Shown here: positions 7,809 to 16,070 of the stretch, one piece after another
Numbering within the stretch: the stretch's first letter is position 1
Layout: the number at the start of each line of letters is the position of its first letter
Assembly (NCBI GenBank): GCA_017614315.1
Contig: JAGACA010000011.1
Coordinates: 1 to 64,000 of the forward strand
Source of the DNA: Clostridia bacterium
GTDB lineage: Bacteria; Bacillota; Clostridia; Christensenellales; CAG-138
Direction: 5' to 3'
DNA: 64,000 nucleotides
Position numbers and translations under genes: made by a program
The notes under the pieces: generated by a model
Told to the model about the DNA's origin: nothing
Seen by the model: the letters and a program-made list of their open reading frames with translations, nothing else
Database searches by the model: none

Positions 7809-9170
7809 ATGACGATCAGATTCGACTATACGAACATGCTTGCCGTCGAAAACGGCATAACCGAGGATGAACTCAAGGCAAGGTTCCCGAGAGCGAAGAC
7901 GGCGCTCATGTCCCTTCGCGCGAAGCGTGATCAGATCAGATGGCGCGACCTTCCCTACAACCAGGATGAGGTCGTGAAAAAGATACTCGAGGTCGCCGAG
8001 GACGTAAGGAAGAGGGCGGAAAGCTTCGTCGTGCTCGGCATCGGCGGCAGCGCGCTCGGCCCCATAGCGGTGCAGCAGGCGCTGAACCATCCGAGGTATA
8101 ACGAGCTTCCCCGCGAAAAGAGAAACGGTCCGAAGCTCTATGTCGAGGACAACGTCGATCCGGAGCGTATGGCAGCGCTCATGGACGTTATCGATCCCGA
8201 AACGACCGTATTCAACGTCATAACGAAATCCGGCTCCACGTCCGAGACCATGGCGCAGCTTCTGATCGTCACCAGGATGCTCGTCGACCTTTACGGCAAG
8301 GAGCATCTCAAGGACAGACTGATCGCCACCACCGATAAGGAAAAGGGCAATCTCGTCGGCATAGCCAAGGAATACGGGCTTACGACCTTCGTCGTGCCGG
8401 ACGGCGTCGGCGGCAGGTTCTCCGAACTTTGCCCCGTCGGGCTCCTGCCCGCGGCGGTCTGCGGCATAGACGTCGTCGCCATGCTCAAGGGTGCCGCCGA
8501 GATGGACGCCCTCTCCGACAGCGAGCATATCGCCGACAACCCCGCGCTCATGTACGCTCTTTTAGAGACCATCGCCATGGAGAAGGGCGCGAACATCGGC
8601 GTGCTCATGCCCTACGCGGATTCCCTTAAATACTTCGCCGACTGGTATGCACAGCTCTGGGCGGAGTCCCTCGGCAAAAAGAAGGACGGCAAAAGGTTCG
8701 GCCAGACGCCGGTCAAGGCGCTCGGCGTTACCGACCAGCATTCTCAGGTACAGCTATACACCGACGGCCCCTTCGACAAGACCGTCACTTTCCTCGGCGT
8801 GGACGAATACAGGACGACCTTCAATATCCCCCACGCGTTCGACGAGAACCCCAACGTCGCGTTCCTCTCGGGACATACGCTCAACGAGCTCATCCAGGCC
8901 GAGCGCCGCGCGACGGAGCACGCCGTCACGGTGTCAGGGCATATGAACAAGACGATCATGCTGCCCGAGGTCAACGCCAACACCATCGGCCAACTCATAA
9001 TGTTCTTCGAGCTTGCGACCGCATACGCGGGCGAGCTCCTCGCCATCAACGCTTACGATCAGCCCGGCGTCGAGGAGGGCAAGAACATGACCTACGCGCT
9101 CCTCGGAAAGAAGGGCTACGAGGCGAAACTCTCCGAAATGAAGGAGAATACGGACAGAAAAGTGATCTGA
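7809..9170 (+). CDS. pgi: Glucose-6-phosphate isomerase
   Basis: 453 residues, typical of the Firmicute PGI branch. It interconverts glucose 6-phosphate and fructose 6-phosphate in the cytoplasm. Diagnostic segments are LGIGGSALGP (about 82-91), the sugar-phosphate loop KSGSTSETMAQ (about 140-150), GGRFSELCPVGLLP (about 198-211) and the DQHSQVQLY block carrying the active-site region (about 310-318). The start at 7809 is chosen because CGGAGG sits 9 bases upstream; the longer frame from 7788 would contain that site. The gene after it, 16 bases on, is of the rodA/ftsW family, so a shared transcript is likely. Confidence 0.96.
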   Translation: MTIRFDYTNMLAVENGITEDELKARFPRAKTALMSLRAKRDQIRWRDLPYNQDEVVKKILEVAEDVRKRAESFVVLGIGGSALGPIAVQQALNHPRYNELPREKRNGPKLYVEDNVDPERMAALMDVIDPETTVFNVITKSGSTSETMAQLLIVTRMLVDLYGKEHLKDRLIATTDKEKGNLVGIAKEYGLTTFVVPDGVGGRFSELCPVGLLPAAVCGIDVVAMLKGAAEMDALSDSEHIADNPALMYALLETIAMEKGANIGVLMPYADSLKYFADWYAQLWAESLGKKKDGKRFGQTPVKALGVTDQHSQVQLYTDGPFDKTVTFLGVDEYRTTFNIPHAFDENPNVAFLSGHTLNELIQAERRATEHAVTVSGHMNKTIMLPEVNANTIGQLIMFFELATAYAGELLAINAYDQPGVEEGKNMTYALLGKKGYEAKLSEMKENTDRKVI

Positions 9171-9186
9171 AGACAGGAAAGACCCA

Positions 9187-10356
9187 TTGAGCCTTTACGA
9201 CAAAAAAGACTTCAAAAGCATCGACTGGTTCACGATAATAGTAGTGTTCTTTCTCGTGGGCTTCGGTATCGTCGCGCTCGCAAGCGTGCTCGCGACGCCT
9301 TTTGACGGCACCGAGAAGGGGCTCTCCGACATAATCGCGAAGCTCAATCTCGACTATGTCCAGAGGCAGGCGATAAATTTCCTCATCGGTCTTGCGGGCA
9401 TGATAATAATGCTGCTCTTCGATTACGATATCTTCAAGCCGCTCATCACTTACGCCTATGCAGCCATCGTCGGACTTCTCGCTTTACTCTTCGTATTCGG
9501 CAAGGTCAGGGGCGGCGCGCAGGGCTGGTTCGTGTTCGACAGCATCCAGAGGAACATACAGCCCGCGGAGCTCGCGAAGGTCGCGGTCATAGTCATGGTG
9601 GCGAAATACGCCGCAAAGGCCATGGACGAGGACGGAAGGCTTCTTAAGTTCAAGGACATAATGCTCGTCGTGGGGCTCACGCTCCTGCCGTTCGTGCTCA
9701 TCATTCTGCAGCCCGACTACGGCACCGCGTTCGTGCTCATCGTAATACTCGCGTTCATGCTCTTCGCCGCCAAGATCAAATGGTTCTGGCTCGCGGGGGC
9801 GGCGGTGATAGCCGGAACGGTGATACCGCTCGCGTATTTCTTCCTGTTCACCGATTCGCAGAGGAACAGGATAATCACGTTCTTAAATCCCGATTTCGAC
9901 CCGCTCGGCGCTGGCATGCAGGTTGCCAGGAGCAAGATCACGATAGGCTCGGGCAGGCTCCTCGGCAAGGGCTTCTTCTCGACGGCGACGCTCGCCCAGC
10001 TCAAATACGTCCCCGAGATCAGGACGGACTTCATCTATGCCGGCATCGTCGAGGGCGTGGGCTTCGTGGGCGGCGTGATACTCATCGTCGTGTTCTTCGC
10101 GCTCGCTATCCGCTGGATATTCATCGCCATGCGCGCGAGGGACAATTTCGGTTCGCTCCTCGCCGTCGGCGTCACGGCCATGCTCATCGCGCACGTTTTC
10201 GAGAACATCGGCATGACGATCGGCCTTATGCCCATGACCGGCATACCGCTCCCGTTCATATCATACGGCGGCTCGAACATGCTGACCAACATGATAGGCG
10301 TCGGCATAGTGATCAACGTCAATATGCGGCATCCGGTCAAACGAAAGCGAACGTAG
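9187..10356 (+). CDS. rodA: RodA/FtsW/SpoVE-family lipid II polymerase (SEDS glycosyltransferase)
   Basis: 389 residues starting at TTG, preceded by AGGAAAG and following pgi by 16 bases. There are about ten membrane spans. SEDS signatures are visible: GGAQGWF (about 117-123), the QPAELAKVA region (about 133-141), LQPDYGTAF (about 176-184) and, near the end, GMTIGLMPMTGIPLPFISYGGS-type sequence (split: MPMTGIPLPF and ISYGGSNM). These enzymes polymerise lipid II into glycan strands with a partner class B PBP. No such PBP is adjacent, so the choice between cell elongation (RodA), division (FtsW) and sporulation (SpoVE) is not firm; RodA fits best by length and wording of the motifs. Confidence 0.85.
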   Translation: MSLYDKKDFKSIDWFTIIVVFFLVGFGIVALASVLATPFDGTEKGLSDIIAKLNLDYVQRQAINFLIGLAGMIIMLLFDYDIFKPLITYAYAAIVGLLALLFVFGKVRGGAQGWFVFDSIQRNIQPAELAKVAVIVMVAKYAAKAMDEDGRLLKFKDIMLVVGLTLLPFVLIILQPDYGTAFVLIVILAFMLFAAKIKWFWLAGAAVIAGTVIPLAYFFLFTDSQRNRIITFLNPDFDPLGAGMQVARSKITIGSGRLLGKGFFSTATLAQLKYVPEIRTDFIYAGIVEGVGFVGGVILIVVFFALAIRWIFIAMRARDNFGSLLAVGVTAMLIAHVFENIGMTIGLMPMTGIPLPFISYGGSNMLTNMIGVGIVINVNMRHPVKRKRT

Positions 10357-10380
10357 CCGCGAACGAATACCGTTTATCAA

Positions 10381-10411
10381 TGCAAAAACTCCTCGACGAG
10401 GAGTTTTTGCA
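10381..10411 (+). terminator. Rho-independent terminator after rodA
   Basis: A near-perfect inverted repeat, TGCAAAAACTCCTCG and its complement around one base, forms a long stem whose 3' arm carries TTTTT. It sits 25 bases after the rodA stop codon. Confidence 0.8.
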
Positions 10412-10444
10412 AATAAATATATCTTTGTTTTGGCTCAAAAACGG

Positions 10445-10472
10445 TTGAATGAATTTTCCTTTGTGTTATAAT
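10445..10472 (+). promoter_or_regulatory. Sigma-A promoter for serC-serA
   Basis: TTGAAT (10445-10450) and TATAAT (10467-10472), spacing 16. The 5' untranslated region of about 45 bases carries AAAGGAG before the serC start. No riboswitch-like leader is visible. Confidence 0.75.
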
Positions 10473-10522
10473 GCATATAGAAAAATATGTCTGCACCGCG
10501 GACAATATAAAGGAGTTATCAT

Positions 10523-11620
10523 ATGGCTTACGATCGTATTTACAACTTCTCCGCCGGCCCCTCCATCCTTCCCGAGAAGGTTCTCGAAAAGGTTCGTGAC
10601 AATCTCATGAACTATGAAGGCTCCGGCATGTGCGTCATGGAGATGAGCCACAGGTCGAAGGTCTTCCAGCAGATCATCGACGAGGCCGAGCAGGATCTTC
10701 GCGACCTCATGAACATCCCCGATAACTACAAGGTAATGTTCATCCAGGGCGGCGCGACGCTCCAGTTCGCCATGATCCCCATGAACCTCATGAAGAACGG
10801 CGTCGCCGACTACATCGTGACCGGCAACTGGTCCAAGAAGGCCTATCAGGAGGCCAAGAAGTACGGCAAGATCAACCTTGTCGCCACTTCCGAGGACAGG
10901 AACTACAGCTATATCCCCGATTGCTCCGATCTTCCCATCAGCGATGACGCCGATTACGTCTACATCTGCGAGAACGAGACGATCCACGGCACCACTTATC
11001 AGAAGCTTCCCAACACCAAGGGCAAGATCCTTGTTTCCGACCAGAGCTCCATGTTCCTCTCGAAGCCCTGCAACGTGTCTGATTACGGCATGATCTACGG
11101 CGGCGTCCAGAAGAACATCGGCCCCGCCGGCATGGTCATCGTCATCATGCGCGAGGATCTGATCCGCGACAGCGCCGAGCTTCCCACCTGGGTACCCACC
11201 TATATGAGCTATGCCACCCATGCGAACAACGGCTCCATGTACAACACCCCTAACTGCTGGTCGATCTACGTCTGCGGTCAGGTCTTCAAATACTTAAAGA
11301 GCATCGGCGGTCTCGAGGTCATGGATAAGATGAACAGGCATAAGGCCAAGATCCTCTATGATTTCCTCGATCAGTCCAAGCTCTTCAAGGGCACCGTCGA
11401 GCCCGAGTTCCGTTCCCTCATGAACGTCCCGTTCGTCACTCCCACCAAGGAGCAGGACGCCGACGTCGTAGCCGCCACCAAGGCCGCCGGCTTTGACAAC
11501 TTAAAGGGTCACAAGTCCGTCGGCGGTCTCCGCGCTTCCATCTACAACGCTATGCCCGAGGAGGGCGTCACCGCGCTCGTGGAGTTCTTAAAGAAGTACG
11601 AAGCGGAGCACCTCAATTGA
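10523..11620 (+). CDS. serC: Phosphoserine aminotransferase
   Basis: 365 residues, full length for SerC. This PLP enzyme converts 3-phosphohydroxypyruvate and glutamate to phosphoserine. The N-terminal YNFSAGPSILPEKVL, the substrate loop GQ-like region at about residues 75-80 (IQGGATLQFAMIP), and the PLP-lysine neighbourhood YGGVQKNIGPAGM (about 192-204) are family hallmarks. It is followed 30 bases later by serA, so two of the three serine biosynthetic steps lie in one transcript; serB is not in the window. The gene uses a restricted set of preferred codons (GGC, CTC, ATC, AAG), as expected for high expression. Confidence 0.97.
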   Translation: MAYDRIYNFSAGPSILPEKVLEKVRDNLMNYEGSGMCVMEMSHRSKVFQQIIDEAEQDLRDLMNIPDNYKVMFIQGGATLQFAMIPMNLMKNGVADYIVTGNWSKKAYQEAKKYGKINLVATSEDRNYSYIPDCSDLPISDDADYVYICENETIHGTTYQKLPNTKGKILVSDQSSMFLSKPCNVSDYGMIYGGVQKNIGPAGMVIVIMREDLIRDSAELPTWVPTYMSYATHANNGSMYNTPNCWSIYVCGQVFKYLKSIGGLEVMDKMNRHKAKILYDFLDQSKLFKGTVEPEFRSLMNVPFVTPTKEQDADVVAATKAAGFDNLKGHKSVGGLRASIYNAMPEEGVTALVEFLKKYEAEHLN

Positions 11621-11650
11621 TCAGGAATCAGCAGTAAAGGAGAAATGATT

Positions 11651-12568
11651 ATGCGTATTTTAGCTTCCGACGGAATGGAAAAGAGCGCCATCGCCAAACT
11701 CCAGGCGCAGGGTCACGAGGTCGTCGTTCCCGAGACCACTCCCACTCCCGATGAGCTCAATCAGCTCGTCAAAGAATTCGACGTGCTCGTTGTCCGCAGC
11801 GCGACCAAGGTCCGCGTGCCCGCCATCGACGCGGCCGCCGAGGCCGGCAGGCTCAAGCTCATCATCAGGGGCGGCGTCGGCATCGACAACATCGACCACA
11901 AATATGCCGAAGAAAAGGGCATCGCCGTAAGGAACACCCCGCGCGCCTCTTCCGACGCGGTCGCCGAGCTCGCTCTTGCTCATATGCTCTCCTGCGCCCG
12001 CTTCATCTCCGCCTCCGGTCATTCCATGCGTGAGAACAAGTGGGAGAAGAAGGCCTACGCGAAGGGCATCGAGCTCTCCGGCAAGACGCTGGGCGTCATC
12101 GGCTACGGCCGTATCGGCCAGAGCCTCGGCAGGAAGGCGCAGGCTCTCGGCATGAAGGTCCTCGCTTACGACATCTATCACGTTGACGGCATCGAAAACG
12201 AGAACATGAGGTACGCCGAGCTCGACGAGGTACTCGCGAACTCCGACTTCGTAAGCCTCCATACTCCGTCCCTCGACGGCAAGCCCCTCATCAATGCCGA
12301 GACCATCGCCAAGATGAAAGACGGCGTCAATATCATCAACACCAGCCGCGGCGCCAACATCGACGAGAACGCTCTCCTCGATGCGCTCAACTCCGGTAAG
12401 GTACGCTCTGCGGGTCTCGACGTGTGGACGGAAGAGCCCTCCAAGAACGAGGCGCTCTACAGCCATCCCATGGTCAGCTGCACCCCGCACATCGGCGCTT
12501 CCACCGTTGAGGCTCAGAAGCGTATCGGCGCCGAGATCGTCGACATAATCGGCAAGTTCTTCGCCTGA
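11651..12568 (+). CDS. serA: D-3-phosphoglycerate dehydrogenase, short form without ACT domain
   Basis: 305 residues. ATG at 11651 is preferred because AAAGGAG is 8 bases upstream; the ATG at 11645 is too close to that site. The enzyme oxidises 3-phosphoglycerate with NAD+. Visible motifs are the Rossmann glycine loop GVIGYGRIGQSLG (about 143-155), the active-site Arg (NTSRGANID), Glu (DVWTEEPS) and His (CTPHIGAST) of D-isomer 2-hydroxyacid dehydrogenases. The serine-binding ACT domain and the intervening domain of long SerA forms are absent, so allosteric feedback by that route is not expected. Operon partner of serC. Confidence 0.93.
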   Translation: MRILASDGMEKSAIAKLQAQGHEVVVPETTPTPDELNQLVKEFDVLVVRSATKVRVPAIDAAAEAGRLKLIIRGGVGIDNIDHKYAEEKGIAVRNTPRASSDAVAELALAHMLSCARFISASGHSMRENKWEKKAYAKGIELSGKTLGVIGYGRIGQSLGRKAQALGMKVLAYDIYHVDGIENENMRYAELDEVLANSDFVSLHTPSLDGKPLINAETIAKMKDGVNIINTSRGANIDENALLDALNSGKVRSAGLDVWTEEPSKNEALYSHPMVSCTPHIGASTVEAQKRIGAEIVDIIGKFFA

Positions 12569-12590
12569 TAACCCGATATCTTAAAAAGAG

Positions 12591-12621
12591 CAGAGCCTCC
12601 GATACGAGATCGGGGGCTCTG
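12591..12621. terminator. Strong hairpin between serA and proS
   Basis: CAGAGCCTCCGAT (12591-12603) pairs with ATCGGGGGCTCTG (12609-12621), 13 pairs with one G-U. There is no U-tract on the plus strand, so it may be a weak terminator, a processing site or a 3' stabiliser rather than a full stop. The minus strand does have a U-tract, but no gene there needs it. Confidence 0.45.
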
Positions 12622-12648
12622 TCCGAATAAACCCCGAAAGGCATATCC

Positions 12649-14388
12649 ATGAAAGTCAAAAACATACTGGGCGAACGCTTCAAAGAGCGCGCCTTTGACA
12701 TCGAGAGCCAGAATCTGATGACGCGCGGCGGCTATATGAAGCAGGTCGGGAACGGCATATATTCGCTCTTCACTCCCGCAAAACGCATCCAGAACAAGAT
12801 CGAGGCCATACTCCGCGAGGAGATGGATCGCATCGACGGCCAGGAGGTGCTCTTCCCGGTCGTTATGCCCGCGACGCTCTGGCAGTCCTCCGGCCGTTTC
12901 GATTCCATCGGCAAGGAGCTCCTCCGCTTCAAGGACAGGTCGGGCGCTGATATGGTGCTCGGCATGACGCACGAGGAGGCGGCGGTGCAGATGGCGATGA
13001 ACGTCGCCGGCACCTACCAGAAATATCCCTTCATGATCTATCAGATCCAGACCAAGTTCCGCGACGAGCCGAGGGCGAGGGGCGGACTTATCCGCGTGCG
13101 CGAGTTCACCATGAAGGACGGCTATTCCTTCCACACCACGCAGGAGGATCTCGAAAGCTATTACGACCGCGCCTACCGCGCCTATGAGCGCATCTACGCG
13201 AGGGCGGGCGTTCCCGAGGTCATCGCAGTCAAGTCCGACAGCGGCATGATGGGCGGCAAGGTCAGCCACGAGTTCATGCTCCTTACGGACATCGGCGAGG
13301 ACTCCATAGTCATCTGCCCCGAGTGCGGCTTCCGCGCCAATATGGAGGCCTGCGAGGCGATCACCGAAAACACCGCGGATCCCGTCAGCGAGCCCCTTAC
13401 AGAGGTATTCACCGGCGAGGCCAAAACGATAGAGGAGGTCGCGGAATACTTGAAGGTCACCGCCGAAAAGACCTGCAAGGCGATCGTCTATCAGAGGAAC
13501 GCCGACGACAGCTACATACTCGTATTCTGCCGCGGCGACCGCGAGCTGAACGAGACCAAGCTCACCAATTACCTCAGGGCGGAGATACATCCCGCCGTCG
13601 AGATCGAGAACGCGAACCTCGCCGCAGGCAATATTGGCCCCGTCAGGCTCACGACGACCGCGACGGTGCTCTTCGACAGATCGCTCGTCGGCGCGAACAA
13701 CCTCGTCTGCGGCGCGAATAAGGCCGAATACCACATGACCGGCTTTGATCCCGCCCGCGATCTTCCCGCCGATACGGCCTTCATAGACCTCACCAAGGCG
13801 GTGGAGGGCGGCGTCTGCCCGAAGTGCGGAAAGCACACCGTCAAGGTCAAGCGCGGTATCGAGGTCGGCAATATCTTCCAGCTCGGAAGACGCTATACCG
13901 AGGCCATGGGCATGACCTACGACGACGAGAACGGCGCGCGCGTCAACCCGATCATGGGCTGCTACGGCATTGGCGTGGGCAGGCTCATCGCGTCCGTCTG
14001 CGAGGCGCATCACGACGATTACGGCCCCATCTGGCCGATCACGATCGCTCCCTGGCAGGTCGAGATCTGCGCTCTGCGCGCAGACGATCCCGCCGTGCGC
14101 GAGGCCGCCGACAGGCTGTATAAGGAGCTTTCGGATAATGGCGCAGAGGTGCTTTACGACGACCGCGGCGTTTCCGCCGGCGTCATGTTCTCCGACGCCG
14201 ATCTTCTCGGTGCGCCGATACGCGTGGTCATCAGCCCCAAGACCGTCGCGAGGGACTGCTTCGAGCTATCCGCCCGCGACAAGTCCTTCCGCGAGGATAT
14301 CCCCACGGAGAACGCCTGCGCCGCGATCTGCTCAAAGATAAAAGAATTGATCGACGCCGTCAACGCGAAGGTGCCTGAAAGCATATAA
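12649..14388 (+). CDS. proS: Prolyl-tRNA synthetase (bacterial type with INS editing domain)
   Basis: 579 residues. It charges tRNA-Pro. The class II motifs are clear: motif 1 region with GNGIYSLFTPAKR (about 34-46), motif 2 at YQIQTKFRDEPRARGGLIR (split: YQIQTKFRDE, PRARGGLIRVREF), and motif 3 CYGIGVGRL (about 439-447). Between motifs 2 and 3, about residues 235-400, lies the INS domain of the YbaK/ProX type, which hydrolyses Ala-tRNA-Pro; ELNETKLTNYLRAE and GPVRL fit it. The anticodon-binding domain is at about 475-575. It is 80 bases after serA with a hairpin between them, and it is followed by a good terminator. Confidence 0.97.
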   Translation: MKVKNILGERFKERAFDIESQNLMTRGGYMKQVGNGIYSLFTPAKRIQNKIEAILREEMDRIDGQEVLFPVVMPATLWQSSGRFDSIGKELLRFKDRSGADMVLGMTHEEAAVQMAMNVAGTYQKYPFMIYQIQTKFRDEPRARGGLIRVREFTMKDGYSFHTTQEDLESYYDRAYRAYERIYARAGVPEVIAVKSDSGMMGGKVSHEFMLLTDIGEDSIVICPECGFRANMEACEAITENTADPVSEPLTEVFTGEAKTIEEVAEYLKVTAEKTCKAIVYQRNADDSYILVFCRGDRELNETKLTNYLRAEIHPAVEIENANLAAGNIGPVRLTTTATVLFDRSLVGANNLVCGANKAEYHMTGFDPARDLPADTAFIDLTKAVEGGVCPKCGKHTVKVKRGIEVGNIFQLGRRYTEAMGMTYDDENGARVNPIMGCYGIGVGRLIASVCEAHHDDYGPIWPITIAPWQVEICALRADDPAVREAADRLYKELSDNGAEVLYDDRGVSAGVMFSDADLLGAPIRVVISPKTVARDCFELSARDKSFREDIPTENACAAICSKIKELIDAVNAKVPESI

Positions 14389-14427
14389 TACCGAAGAATG
14401 AAAAATGAATGATGAATGATCGACGTA

Positions 14428-14456
14428 AAAACTCCGCCGTGAGGCGGAGCTTTTTC
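14428..14456 (+). terminator. Rho-independent terminator after proS
   Basis: CTCCGCC (14432-14438) and GGCGGAG (14443-14449) with a GTGA loop, followed by CTTTTT. Confidence 0.85.
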
Positions 14457-14469
14457 CTTGTAAAAATCT

Positions 14470-14886
14470 TTATTCCGACAGTATCCGGTCGACGATCCTC
14501 ATCGCTTCTTCCTCGGTCGAGTAGGGAAGGAGCTTATAATACTTATCGCCGGTGATCATGGCGGAAAGATGCGCCCGCTCCTTATTCCACAGCACGAAGC
14601 AGGGCTTATTGATGCTTTCGGCGTACGCGAGCTCATACCCCACGCCGTGCGACGGGATCGTGCATTCCGCGATCAGGAGGTCGCATTCCCTTATCCACGA
14701 GACGTCCCGCTCGTATATCTCCGTGTCGCGCTTTACCTCGCCCTCGAGGGACGAGAGCGACAGGTCGCCTACGTGCTCCGTCAGCACCTTGTCGGTGAGG
14801 GACATCCTCCCGATCAGTTTCTTATAAAGCTCCGCGTCGGCGCGTCCGCCGCGGATCGAGCCCGCAAAATAGATCTTTTTGTTCAT
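14470..14886 (-). CDS. DNPH1/Rcl-like 2'-deoxynucleoside 5'-phosphate N-hydrolase
   Basis: 138 residues. ATG at 14886 has CGGAGG upstream; longer frames are not needed. The sequence follows the nucleoside 2-deoxyribosyltransferase fold and is closest in wording to the DNPH1 (Rcl) branch: YFAGSIRGGR at residues 5-14, VLTEHVG, the Asp/Glu pair around RECDLLIAECTIPS and GVGYELAYA (catalytic Glu). Human DNPH1 has the same SIRGGR, LTEHV and GVGYELG blocks and splits abnormal deoxynucleotides such as 5-hydroxymethyl-dUMP into base and deoxyribose 5-phosphate. The likely role is nucleotide-pool sanitation; a deoxyribosyl-transfer role is the alternative. It has its own promoter. Confidence 0.85.
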   Translation of the reverse strand: MNKKIYFAGSIRGGRADAELYKKLIGRMSLTDKVLTEHVGDLSLSSLEGEVKRDTEIYERDVSWIRECDLLIAECTIPSHGVGYELAYAESINKPCFVLWNKERAHLSAMITGDKYYKLLPYSTEEEAMRIVDRILSE

Positions 14887-14911
14887 GCTTTCGACCTCCG
14901 TTCCTTGAAAA

Positions 14912-14940
14912 GTATAATCCTTTTTGCCGTATAAGGTCAA
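14912..14940 (-). promoter_or_regulatory. Promoter for the DNPH1-like gene
   Basis: On the minus strand TTGACC (14935-14940) and TTATAC (14912-14917), spacing 17, 26 bases before the start codon. It is back to back with the promoter at 14947-14975. Confidence 0.65.
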
Positions 14941-14946
14941 GCGTAT

Positions 14947-14975
14947 TTGCATTTTTGTTCCGAGTATGATAAAAT
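14947..14975 (+). promoter_or_regulatory. Promoter for the hydrolase/small membrane protein cluster
   Basis: TTGCAT (14947-14952) and TAAAAT (14970-14975), spacing 17, 24 bases before the start at 14999. Confidence 0.6.
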
Positions 14976-14998
14976 ATACAGGTTAGGAGGCAAGCGGG

Positions 14999-15709
14999 AT
15001 GCCCATAGCTCAAATCAACGGACAATACATACATTACGAATCACTCGGCGTGCAGGATCACAAGCTCAGAACGCCCGCTCTTCTTTTGCACGGAAACGGC
15101 GAAAGCTTAAAGATCTGGGCGAACGTCGTCCCGCAGCTTGCAGGGGCGCGCGGCTTCGTGCTTATGGACAGCCGTTATCAGGGCGAATCCCGTCCCGTCG
15201 ATCCCAACGAGCACGTGAGGATCACGTATCCTCTCATGGCCGACGACGCGATAAAGCTCATGGAGAAGGAGCTCGGCGTTCCCGAATACGACGTCATAGG
15301 CTTCTCCGACGGAGCCGTCACCGCGCTCTATATGGCGCTCAAGTCCATCCGCGTAAGGCGGCTCATACTCATCGGCGTCAATTACGATCCCTCGGGCTTG
15401 AGGCTTTTTGCCGCAAGGAACATCCGGCGCGAATACGAGGCCGCCGTCCGCGAAAAGAACAGGGTCGCCGCTGCCTTGAACAAGCTCATGCTCGAGGAGC
15501 CGAGGCTCACTTTATCCGACCTTGCGAAGATAATCTGTGAGACCACGGTCGTCATCGGGCAGAGGGACGAGGCGGTCAAGCCCCGCCACTCGGCGGCTGT
15601 CGCCGACGCCATTCCGCGTGGCAGTTATGTCGTATTCAAGGGCGCTGGGCACGATATCCCCGGGACCCGTCCCGACGAGCTTTCGGAGCTCATCAGGAGC
15701 CTTCTCTGA
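14999..15709 (+). CDS. Alpha/beta-fold hydrolase
   Basis: 236 residues, with GGAGG upstream. The alpha/beta hydrolase fold is shown by PALLLHGNGES (oxyanion region, residues 26-36), the nucleophile elbow GFSDGA (Ser about 103), a late acid in GQRDEAVKP (about 190) and the His in GAGHDIPG (about 219). This arrangement fits esterases and C-C hydrolases, but the substrate cannot be predicted. It starts a run of four genes with short gaps: this gene, two tiny membrane proteins and a second hydrolase. Confidence 0.88.
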   Translation: MPIAQINGQYIHYESLGVQDHKLRTPALLLHGNGESLKIWANVVPQLAGARGFVLMDSRYQGESRPVDPNEHVRITYPLMADDAIKLMEKELGVPEYDVIGFSDGAVTALYMALKSIRVRRLILIGVNYDPSGLRLFAARNIRREYEAAVREKNRVAAALNKLMLEEPRLTLSDLAKIICETTVVIGQRDEAVKPRHSAAVADAIPRGSYVVFKGAGHDIPGTRPDELSELIRSLL

Positions 15710-15756
15710 TCGCGGCTCCCGGACGGGATACGAATGCCGAAAGAGGACTGGTTTTA

Positions 15757-15930
15757 ATGAAACGCCGTCATTACCGCATCCACTATAACGAACGCACGCA
15801 GCCGTTAAGGCGCGTCCGTCACCACGACGTTCCGTGGGACGTGATACTGCTTGTCCTGCTCGCGCTTCTCATAGCCGCGGGCACGGCTTACGCGATATAC
15901 CGCTGGGTCAGCGTCAACGGCGTGATATAG
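15757..15930 (+). CDS. Small single-span membrane protein (57 aa)
   Basis: ATG at 15757 with AAGAGGA upstream, stop TAG at 15928-15930. The first 27 residues are strongly basic with many Arg and His (MKRRHYRIHYNERTQPLRR), followed by one transmembrane helix (VILLVLLALLIAAGTAYAIY) and a short tail. The positive-inside rule puts the N-terminus in the cytoplasm. It lies 47 bases after one hydrolase gene and 24 bases before another tiny membrane protein gene. No family is recognised. Confidence 0.7.
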   Translation: MKRRHYRIHYNERTQPLRRVRHHDVPWDVILLVLLALLIAAGTAYAIYRWVSVNGVI

Positions 15931-15954
15931 CATGATTTCGAAAGGTTAAGACAA

Positions 15955-16050
15955 ATGAAAAAAGCGTTCAGGATCGTCGCGATAGTGCTCGCAGTGCTCT
16001 TCGCGTTCACCATCATCTACGGAATAATCGTCCTTGTGACTGGATTATAA
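15955..16050 (+). CDS. Very small membrane protein (31 aa)
   Basis: ATG at 15955 preceded by AAAGG, stop TAA at 16048-16050. After MKKAFR the whole protein is one hydrophobic helix (IVAIVLAVLFAFTIIYGIIV) with a two- or three-residue end. The ribosome-binding site, tight spacing to its neighbours and clean membrane profile support a real gene, but there is no homology that I can name. It could be a regulator or an assembly factor for the adjacent membrane or hydrolase proteins. Confidence 0.6.
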   Translation: MKKAFRIVAIVLAVLFAFTIIYGIIVLVTGL

Positions 16051-16070
16051 TAATCAAATTGGGGGCAAAT

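Noticed and set aside
12591..12621. Hairpin before proS considered as part of a T-box or riboswitch
   Set aside because: There is no T-box sequence or stem I, and the gap is only 80 bases.
12514..14013. Long open frame of 499 codons antisense to proS
   Set aside because: It has no ribosome-binding site, shows no recognisable domain, and mirrors a conserved synthetase. GC-rich third positions of the real gene create such antisense frames.
14397..14421. AATGAATGATGAATGAT-type short repeats after proS
   Set aside because: Too short and isolated to be a mobile-element trace; it precedes an ordinary terminator.
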